A DNA stretch of 5,772 bases from an uncultured Ruaniaceae bacterium (GTDB lineage Bacteria > Actinomycetota > Actinomycetes > Actinomycetales > Beutenbergiaceae). Where the stretch lies: assembly GCA_947251855.1 (NCBI GenBank), contig CAMXUZ010000093.1, positions 1-5,772 on the forward strand, in the 5' to 3' direction. Position 1 is the first letter of the stretch. Every line of letters begins with the position of its first letter. This document shows positions 5,233 through 5,772 of the stretch, piece after piece. Under the pieces are notes generated by a model. That model searched no databases, was not told the DNA's origin, and saw nothing but the letters and a program-made list of their open reading frames with translations. The position numbers and the translations under genes are program-made.

Positions 5233-5772
5233 ATGCCTACACAAAGCGCAGATACCGTGACTATTACTGAAAAGACAAATTCCACCCTTACCAGCACGTC
5301 CGGACTTTCGTTCCGGCGCCCGGCCCTCGAAGACGGAGGGGACATGTGGCGACTGGCCAAAGCGACGGGCGTTTTAGATCTCAACTCTTCGTATGCGTAC
5401 CTCATGTGGTGCCACGACTTCGCTGACACCTCCATCGTCGCGGAAGTCGACGGCGAATTCGCCGGTTTCATCACCGGCTACATCCGCCCCTCCTCCCCCG
5501 ATACCCTCATGATCTGGCAGGTCGCCACGGATGAGAAGTTCCGGGGCCGGGGCATCGCGAGCTCGATGCTCACCGAGCTCTTCGACCAGTGCCAGGTGTT
5601 CGAGGGGATCGACCGCTTGGAAACGACGATCACCGCCGACAACCCCGCGTCGATCGGGCTATTCACGAGATTTGCCCAGAGGCGGGAGATTCCCGTTGCG
5701 CGTGAACCGTTGTTCGAGGAACAGAACTTCCCCGATGACCACGACACCGAATTCCTCTATAAGATCGGGCCC
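5233..5772 (+). CDS. ectA: L-2,4-diaminobutyrate acetyltransferase (3' end outside window)
   Basis: This cytosolic GNAT-family enzyme transfers acetyl from acetyl-CoA to L-2,4-diaminobutyrate, giving N-gamma-acetyl-diaminobutyrate, the second enzymatic step of ectoine synthesis. 180 codons are visible with no stop, so the protein is nearly complete, as EctA proteins are usually about 160-190 residues. Signatures are LSFRRPALEDGGDMWRLAK (25-43), then VLDLNSSYAYL (47-57), CHDFADTSIVAE (60-71) and IWQVATDEKFRGRGIASSML (94-113). RGRGIA (104-109) is the acetyl-CoA pyrophosphate loop. TADNPAS (134-140) is also conserved. The first 24 residues are Thr/Ser-rich and probably disordered. The ATG at 5233 is favoured by the promoter; a GTG at 5257 would remove eight residues. 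ectB and ectC would be expected next. Confidence 0.95.
   Translation, partial: MPTQSADTVTITEKTNSTLTSTSGLSFRRPALEDGGDMWRLAKATGVLDLNSSYAYLMWCHDFADTSIVAEVDGEFAGFITGYIRPSSPDTLMIWQVATDEKFRGRGIASSMLTELFDQCQVFEGIDRLETTITADNPASIGLFTRFAQRREIPVAREPLFEEQNFPDDHDTEFLYKIGP

Noticed and set aside
1..5772. CRISPR array, tRNA, rRNA or integration site
   Set aside because: No regularly spaced direct repeats, cloverleaf, rRNA-like sequence, integrase or transposase could be seen on either strand.

Overview
The window reads as chromosomal DNA of a high-GC actinobacterium. The coding regions strongly prefer G or C at third positions, GTG and TTG starts appear beside ATG, and several genes have a TANNNT -10 element placed just ahead of the start codon, as in leaderless actinobacterial mRNAs. 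The diaminobutyrate acetyltransferase gene (ectA) at the right edge points to a salt- or drought-tolerant organism that makes ectoine. A member of the Micrococcales such as a Brevibacterium relative would fit, but that is inference, because no marker gene for taxonomy is present.

Layout, left to right. (1) A leftward gene cut by the left edge encodes the N-terminus of a zinc-type alcohol dehydrogenase (1-205, minus). (2) A GC-rich divergent intergenic region (206-448) carries several palindromes. (3) A small rightward gene (449-730) encodes a probable antibiotic-biosynthesis-monooxygenase-like dimeric alpha/beta-barrel protein. It is followed after 46 bases by a LysR-family regulator (777-1661) that looks leaderless. 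(4) A full-length apolipoprotein N-acyltransferase, lnt, with a TTG start (1777-3420). (5) A convergent gap with two short palindromes (3481-3514), then a leftward ChaB-domain protein with a C-terminal Rho-N/SAP-like motif (3520-3936). (6) A 229-base divergent region with several inverted repeats, then a rightward aldo/keto reductase with an intact catalytic tetrad (4166-4996). (7) A 236-base gap with a GC-rich hairpin, a perfect 11-bp inverted repeat and a good promoter. It leads into ectA, which runs off the right edge with 180 codons visible and no stop.

How the genes relate. The alcohol dehydrogenase fragment, the small monooxygenase-like protein and the LysR regulator could form a locus for a redox or quinone response, but only their proximity supports this. 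lnt serves lipoprotein maturation and appears unrelated to its neighbours. ectA begins the ectoine pathway, presumably followed by ectB and ectC outside the window. The aldo/keto reductase upstream of ectA is separated from it by a terminator-like hairpin and a dedicated promoter, so it is probably an independent unit.

I find no mobile element, CRISPR array, tRNA or rRNA, and no clear novel multi-gene system. The points most worth a second look are regulatory: the apparent leaderless starts of lysR and ectA, the -10 or Shine-Dalgarno ambiguity at the aldo/keto reductase, and the inverted repeats before the aldo/keto reductase and ectA.
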